From assembly GCF_965230735.1 (NCBI RefSeq), contig NZ_OZ246016.1, forward strand, positions 2,604,001-2,668,000: a stretch of DNA of 64,000 nt. The letters run 5' to 3'. Shown in pieces: positions 59,653 to 64,000 of the stretch. Numbering within the stretch: the first letter of the stretch is position 1; every line of letters begins with the position of its first letter. The position numbers were made by a program, and so were the translations under genes. Origin of the DNA: Motiliproteus sp965230735 (lineage in GTDB: Bacteria > Pseudomonadota > Gammaproteobacteria > Pseudomonadales > Balneatricaceae). The notes under the pieces were generated by a model, which had not been told where the DNA came from, searched no databases, and saw only the letters and a program-made list of their open reading frames with translations.

Positions 59653-61059
59653 CTAGAAATCATCAGCACGCATGCGATCAGCACTGCTACTGGTGCCGGC
59701 AGACAAATTTGCATTTGTCTTAGCTTTGGCGGTGGCAGCAACCTGTTTTTTAGGTTTAAAGTTTTTGAGGTTTCGTGCTGTTTGCTCCAGTTTCGGGGAC
59801 CAGATATACACGACACCATTGATTTCATGGCCGTGGATTGGGTGCTTTTCAGTCCAACGGAACAATTCTTTGGTTCCCGGCAGGTTATTAACCTTACCCT
59901 GAGCAGTAATTTCGCGATCGATGGTGCGAATAAAATCTACCGAAAACTCTTCGGTGTTGGTCACCCCATCATTATCCTTTCGAGCAACCCCAACCTTGGT
60001 CCGCTTGGCCTTCTGAGAAGAGGCTTCATTGGAGGAAGCGCTGGATTTAAACAGATAGGCAAAGTTGGCATAGGACTGCGCCTTAGCTGAGGCATAGGAC
60101 AGGTCGCGATTATCCGCACGGGTCTGATAATCAGTGCCACGATAGGGGTTACTGGATTGTCCGAAGGATACCAGCACTGGGTAACCCTCTTCGTCGTACA
60201 ATCGACGAATACCAAACTCATCAATCAGTGCTTTCTTATCACCGCGCAACTGCGCAAGAATACTCATGTCTGCTGCCCGTTCAGGCTTTGGCGCTATGTC
60301 TCCTTTGCTGTTGATGACGTCTTCGACAAACTCACGGAAGCGCGGAGAGGCCACAATAGCGACGGCAACAACATGGTTACCCTGGCTGTCATAAGCTTCG
60401 AAGGTTTTTACCGGGATGACGCCGGTAATGCTTTGTCGAGCCTTGGAGATCGTACGCTCCGAAACCGAGCGTTCAAACATCAGTGCCCGCTTTTCCGGTG
60501 GTGCTGCATTAAATTCAGTCGGATCAATGCCAAGCTCCTCGAGCTTTTGATCCAACACCCCTCCAGCGTAGGCAACCGCCTTGTTCAGCAGCTCCATCAT
60601 CTTGCTGCTGCTGCGCAGCTCTTCAGCGGTAAAGGAAGGCATCTGGGTTTTATCGTCGAACAGTTTCTGAACCGACTCTGTTCTTATGGAAACCCCTAAC
60701 GATTCTACATATTTGGCCTGGGCTTTAAGCAGTGCCTCTTTATAGGCCATTACCCGGTAGTTGCCCCAGTCACGGTTCTCGGGTTTAGCCATCACAGTAG
60801 CGATGGCAGTGGTGTAATACAGCTCGCCTCGGTCCGCTCGTGCGACAAAGCGCTGTCCCATGCCATTGGTCTCAAAATCCTCGAGCAAGGCTTCAATTTT
60901 AAGCCCCGGATCTTCCAGCTCCGGCTGTGCAGCCTGAATAATTTCTGCTTCGACCTGTGCCTCACCCGTCATCTCTTTGGCTTGAATCAAGTACGACGGT
61001 GAGAAAAGTAGCGCTGATACCAGCAGAGCAACACTTCCCTTGTTGGTGTTCAGTTTCAT
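59653..61059 (-). CDS. Exported protein of unknown function in LpoB cluster
   Basis: 468-aa secreted protein with an N-terminal signal peptide (SVALLVSALLFSPSYLIQA). Recurrent cluster mates of LpoB of this length belong, as I recall, to the DUF6844 type; that assignment is tentative. Distinctive segments are NYRVMAYKEALLKAQAKYVE and PVLVSFGQSSNPYRG. The C-terminus is Lys/Ala/Ser-rich and low-complexity. Gaps of 11-12 bp to both neighbours show one operon. Confidence 0.65.
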   Translation of the reverse strand: MKLNTNKGSVALLVSALLFSPSYLIQAKEMTGEAQVEAEIIQAAQPELEDPGLKIEALLEDFETNGMGQRFVARADRGELYYTTAIATVMAKPENRDWGNYRVMAYKEALLKAQAKYVESLGVSIRTESVQKLFDDKTQMPSFTAEELRSSSKMMELLNKAVAYAGGVLDQKLEELGIDPTEFNAAPPEKRALMFERSVSERTISKARQSITGVIPVKTFEAYDSQGNHVVAVAIVASPRFREFVEDVINSKGDIAPKPERAADMSILAQLRGDKKALIDEFGIRRLYDEEGYPVLVSFGQSSNPYRGTDYQTRADNRDLSYASAKAQSYANFAYLFKSSASSNEASSQKAKRTKVGVARKDNDGVTNTEEFSVDFIRTIDREITAQGKVNNLPGTKELFRWTEKHPIHGHEINGVVYIWSPKLEQTARNLKNFKPKKQVAATAKAKTNANLSAGTSSSADRMRADDF

Positions 61060-61071
61060 CTCGATATCTCC

Positions 61072-61695
61072 TTACCAAGAAACGGTATTAGCACCAGTCA
61101 GTTTGCGGATCGGCGTCTCGCCTTCCCAGATCGCTAGACCGTCACTCAGATCGGTCAGAGTCAGATGGAAGTAATACTCGATCAGCTGCTGTTCTTTTGC
61201 CGTACGGTTATTGCGCTGGATAATTTTTCCGGAGAGGCTGAGGTTTGGTGCGGTGAAGCTCTGCTTGACCAGCGTTGACTTGTTCACTTTGCTGGATTGC
61301 CGGAGCTGGGCGTATTTTGCATTCATAGCATCTTCAGCACCGTTCAGACCAATCGCGGTAGTCGTTTTCACCTTGCCGCTGCGAAGCAATTCAACACGAA
61401 TTTTCTTTACCAACTGATCGGTATCGATACGCTGCATGGTGTCATTGAGGATCGATGAAATGACCAAGATGTTTTTCTTGCCGTCTGTACGATCAACGGC
61501 TCCAGACTGCAGCATCGATTGCACGGCATCACCGGCGGCCTGCTGGAAATCTGTATTGGTTAGGCCTGTGGAAACAGGTGCTTCATCAACACCAGGTTGT
61601 AATAGCTGCGTTTTGGGTGCACAGGCGGTAGTTAACACAACCGCCGTTACCAGGCTTAAGGCCTTCAGCGTGTTCTTGAGATGAAGTTTCATCAT
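61072..61695 (-). CDS. lpoB: Penicillin-binding protein activator LpoB (lipoprotein)
   Basis: 207-aa outer-membrane lipoprotein (lipobox LTTAC, Cys25) of the LpoB family, which reaches through the periplasm to activate PBP1b. Family segments: KKNILVISSILNDTMQRIDTD, VELLRSGKVKTTTA and LSLSGKIIQRNN. C-terminal YYFHLTLTDLSDGLAIWEGE is characteristic. Its start overlaps the ycfL stop, as in the ycfL-lpoB order of enterobacteria. Confidence 0.88.
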   Translation of the reverse strand: MMKLHLKNTLKALSLVTAVVLTTACAPKTQLLQPGVDEAPVSTGLTNTDFQQAAGDAVQSMLQSGAVDRTDGKKNILVISSILNDTMQRIDTDQLVKKIRVELLRSGKVKTTTAIGLNGAEDAMNAKYAQLRQSSKVNKSTLVKQSFTAPNLSLSGKIIQRNNRTAKEQQLIEYYFHLTLTDLSDGLAIWEGETPIRKLTGANTVSW

Positions 61696-62111
61696 TCCTC
61701 GATTCCTTTTGAGTGGTTTGAGCTTTTTCGAGCATTGTCATAAATACGGATCAGGTAATCAGCTGATTTAGGGTTGGTAGCAATCATCTCCAGGCTAAAG
61801 CGCTCTTTCGGTGGCAAGGTTCGATACTGCCATCTTGAAGAGAGGTCATTGATTTCAAATCCATCGCGGTCAAACCAAACAAATCGATAGCGAAGCTCTT
61901 TGCTTGCTTGACTGGTATTGATACCGCTCATGCCAGCGCGAAGCAGGTTTGAAGAGGCGATACCTGCCCGTTCCGAAGTAACTTGGATAAAGTTGGATGA
62001 GCTTGGTCCCAGCTCGACCTTGCTTAATGGCGCCTCTTTAACGATTTGCTGTTGACAGCCGCCCAGCGTGAGAGAAGCGCCCAACACCAGCGTCGAAATA
62101 ACCTTATGCAT
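61692..62111 (-). CDS. YcfL-family lipoprotein (DUF1425)
   Basis: 139-aa lipoprotein with signal VLGASLTLGGC (lipobox LGGC, Cys19) and the DUF1425 core YRFVWFDRDGFEIND and KERFSLEMIATNP. Overlaps lpoB by 4 bp and follows the COG3014 gene by 17 bp. The E. coli homologue lies next to lpoB too. Function unknown. Confidence 0.83.
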   Translation of the reverse strand: MHKVISTLVLGASLTLGGCQQQIVKEAPLSKVELGPSSSNFIQVTSERAGIASSNLLRAGMSGINTSQASKELRYRFVWFDRDGFEINDLSSRWQYRTLPPKERFSLEMIATNPKSADYLIRIYDNARKSSNHSKGIEE

Positions 62112-62128
62112 GAAAACTCCTGTAACGC

Positions 62129-63571
62129 TTAAGCATCAAACCCGACCACACGGTAGGTCGGTGGGGTTGAAACCGTCGGTGCTTTGATAAAGACAATAGA
62201 AAACCGACTGTCGGGCAGATCGATGGAAATGGGCGCATCCAACTCCGGTGCGCTGACTTCGATACGACCGCTTTTGGGTTTACGGACCCGAGCAATCTGG
62301 ACCTCTTTGGGAAGGGTTGTCCAACTGCGTGTATCCGCATGGGTCGTAGCTGCCTGATAGACGATTCCAGCAAGGCTACCCAGGAGGCCGCCCTCTTTTC
62401 TCGCCTGATACTGAATAAAGGCTTTTGTCATCGTGCTGGCAACGGCTTCCGTCACCTTGTATGGCAATTCTTTTTTAAATTCCGTTTGAATCACCCTATC
62501 GATACTAGCCAGCTGCTCGGTTTTACCGATTTGATTCTTGCCATCAGATATATTCAGGTATGAATAGGCATCACTCCGCATTTTTAACTTGGGTAAAGCA
62601 ACCTGCATATATTCAACTTTGTCACTTACCAAAAACAGCGGGATTGGAATAAGGTTCTCTTCAATAACCGGTGCCTGACCATTTTCAAAAACAACCCATA
62701 CAGCCGGATTGAGTTTATGCTTACGCCATTTGCCTTTCTGAAGGTTGTCAACAACCATCAAGTCAGTAGCCACTGATTTATTATCCGGCATCATCCCTGA
62801 AACTCGGCGTAGCGATTGGCGTGACTTACCAAAATCGCTTTTGTCTTGGCTTCCAAGAAGAAAGTACAGACCATGCATGTAGTCTGTGTAAGGGTTGACG
62901 TAGTCGGGATAGACCTTCCAACCCTCTAACTCCGGATAGGTTTCATAGATGGTTTTTGTCGATTCCGAAGTACTTTTTTCGAAATCCATCACCTGCGCAG
63001 TGGCTGAAGTTTCTTTAGAACGCTCTTGTTCTTTTTTTGAAACGGCCTCTTCCTGCTCTTTTATTTTTTCTTTGAAATGCTCGATGGCTCGTCGTTGACG
63101 ATCAGCAGCGCGATTAAATTCAATCCGCGCATTTTGAACATCCTTCTGCATTATATAATTGACGGCTTTATAGGTATTAACCATAACGCCGTCATAAACG
63201 GTCGGGGTGTAGTCATTGAAACTGTTGTTGAGCAATACAGCCGTGACCTTCTCCACCCCTTTCTTACCGATATTCTCAGTATCTTCACCCTTCATCAGGA
63301 TTTCGGCACTGTCAAAGATTTTGGTGCTTTGCTGATAATCTCCCTGAGCATTCAAAGCCGCAGCCGCTTGAAGAGACCAATAGAGATTATCGGAAGTACC
63401 ATCGGGTTGAATTTTGCCAGCGATCAGCGCGGTATCCGAAGCTGCCAAATAATCCCCTTGCGAGAACTGGGTGTCGAAATCGGCTGTGCTTTGTTTAGTT
63501 GCTACCGTTTGGCAGCCGGAAAGGAAAACAGCCACAGAAAGGGCTGCAATACGTAATCCTTGGCTCTGCAT
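62129..63571 (-). CDS. COG3014-type lipoprotein with TPR-like repeats
   Basis: 480-aa outer-membrane lipoprotein (lipobox LSGC, Cys20). The N-terminal half is TPR-like (LYWSLQAAAALNAQGDYQQS) with a lysine/glutamate-rich coiled coil at about residues 155-190. The C-terminal half has ARKEGGLLGSLAGIVYQAATTHADTRSW and TLPKEVQIARV. First gene of the LpoB cluster with an AAGGAG site. Members of this group are conserved beside lpoB but not characterised. Confidence 0.75.
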   Translation of the reverse strand: MQSQGLRIAALSVAVFLSGCQTVATKQSTADFDTQFSQGDYLAASDTALIAGKIQPDGTSDNLYWSLQAAAALNAQGDYQQSTKIFDSAEILMKGEDTENIGKKGVEKVTAVLLNNSFNDYTPTVYDGVMVNTYKAVNYIMQKDVQNARIEFNRAADRQRRAIEHFKEKIKEQEEAVSKKEQERSKETSATAQVMDFEKSTSESTKTIYETYPELEGWKVYPDYVNPYTDYMHGLYFLLGSQDKSDFGKSRQSLRRVSGMMPDNKSVATDLMVVDNLQKGKWRKHKLNPAVWVVFENGQAPVIEENLIPIPLFLVSDKVEYMQVALPKLKMRSDAYSYLNISDGKNQIGKTEQLASIDRVIQTEFKKELPYKVTEAVASTMTKAFIQYQARKEGGLLGSLAGIVYQAATTHADTRSWTTLPKEVQIARVRKPKSGRIEVSAPELDAPISIDLPDSRFSIVFIKAPTVSTPPTYRVVGFDA

Positions 63572-63804
63572 AGCTACTCCTTAACTATTCATCCGTGAGG
63601 CCTAAGCGCATGATCCTACACTATTAATAGGGTTACTCAATCATTGGCATCAAACATTTTCCTGATATAAATCAAACTGATGGAATACTTGAAATAAACA
63701 TTCGTTTGAAATTGAACAAAAGACACACAATCCTTTAAATGCTTTACATACATTCGAATGTTAGTGATAATCTCTCGCATTATCGTTTCAAAAAAGGTGC
63801 TGAA

Positions 63805-63981
63805 ATGGCTATCCCGCTCCCCCACCTGCTGCTCGCCTCCGTCCTGTTGTTCGTTATGCTGACCGGAGTCGATGAAGCGGACGCGTCTGAAAACCGTCTT
63901 ACGGAAAGCAAGGGTACGCTGATTGTCGGCGACAATGACCTGCTGCCCAAAGTCTGCCCTTTCTCGGGGGTATCGCGCTGA
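63805..63981 (+). CDS. Small possibly exported protein, or truncated gene
   Basis: 58-codon frame from ATG 63805 (AAGGTG upstream) to a TGA at 63981. The N-terminus looks like a signal peptide (LPHLLLASVLLFVMLTG) with a short mature part ending in a PKVCPFSGVSR sequence. It is divergent from the LpoB cluster. It could be the start of a longer gene broken by a frameshift near its end, with the rest outside the window. No family recognised. Confidence 0.35.
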   Translation: MAIPLPHLLLASVLLFVMLTGVDEADASENRLTESKGTLIVGDNDLLPKVCPFSGVSR

Positions 63982-64000
63982 CAGAATCAATGCGGGCAAA

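Noticed and set aside
63637..63999. 120-codon minus-strand open frame at the right edge
   Set aside because: No ribosome-binding site or domain; overlaps the better-supported small plus-strand frame.
1..64000. tRNA, rRNA or CRISPR arrays
   Set aside because: No cloverleaf with a T-loop pattern, no rRNA stretch and no short regularly spaced repeats were seen on reading through the window.

Overview
This is a 64 kb piece of a chromosome from a gammaproteobacterium. It looks like a marine, Oceanospirillales-type organism, but the genus cannot be fixed from the sequence. Evidence for this includes a near-consensus gammaproteobacterial dif site, LpoB/YcfL and YcjX/YcjF pairs, an E. coli-like SpeB, and moderately high GC with compact operons. 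The dif site at 34173-34200 places the window at the replication terminus.

Region 1 (1-18281, all minus strand) is an extracellular contractile injection system (eCIS, Afp/PVC type). In transcription order it encodes: a tube cap/terminator (DUF4255, Afp16-like), a 333-aa protein of unknown function, one sheath, two tube proteins, a 53-aa Afp6-like protein, a LysM hub protein (Afp7), a VgrG-like spike (Afp8), a PAAR tip (Afp10), a gp25-like baseplate protein (Afp9), the baseplate proteins Afp11 and Afp12, an 884-aa protein in the Afp13 position, a tape measure (Afp14) and an AAA+ ATPase (Afp15) that runs off the left edge. No toxin cargo is seen inside the window.

Region 2 (18.5-26 kb) is ordinary chromosome. 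It holds a zinc-ribbon membrane protein, an orphan periplasmic binding protein, a urea-transporter-family protein, a DCC-family protein, an acyl-CoA synthetase with a divergent AraC regulator, a 56-aa coiled-coil protein and class II fumarase.

Region 3 (26.2-34.2 kb) is mobile DNA at dif. A tyrosine recombinase and about 770 bp of gene-free DNA precede two apparently identical tandem copies of a 2985-bp element. Each copy carries a gene II-type rolling-circle replication protein, a divergently transcribed HTH repressor and three small unknown proteins, but no coat, adsorption, secretin or Zot-like gene. The layout matches RS1-type satellites of filamentous phages integrated by host XerC/XerD. 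The last copy ends at an intact dif site.

Region 4 (34.3-38.9 kb) is a split bufferin-type (gig/hvf-like) metal-response locus. It has DUF2063 and DUF692 genes, a DoxX protein, a DUF2282 precursor peptide, a thioredoxin and a secreted YHS-domain protein, with an AraC-family regulator in the middle. The same pair of 15-bp direct repeats, 21 bp apart, lies upstream of both minus-strand transcription units, which suggests one AraC regulon.

Region 5 (39-51 kb) holds an Nmad3-domain protein and a lipoprotein. It continues with a polyamine catabolism cluster (APC permease, agmatinase, divergent class III aminotransferase and aldehyde dehydrogenase; agmatine to putrescine to GABA), the YcjX/YcjF pair and a HipBA toxin-antitoxin module.

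Region 6 (51-64 kb) holds a PNPOx-flavin reductase-ferredoxin fusion with a VOC protein and a divergent LysR regulator, an NCS2 permease with an intact IS3-family element just upstream, and a methyltransferase. It ends with a five-gene envelope cluster: COG3014 lipoprotein, YcfL, LpoB, an unknown periplasmic protein and a CsgG/FlgT-like protein.
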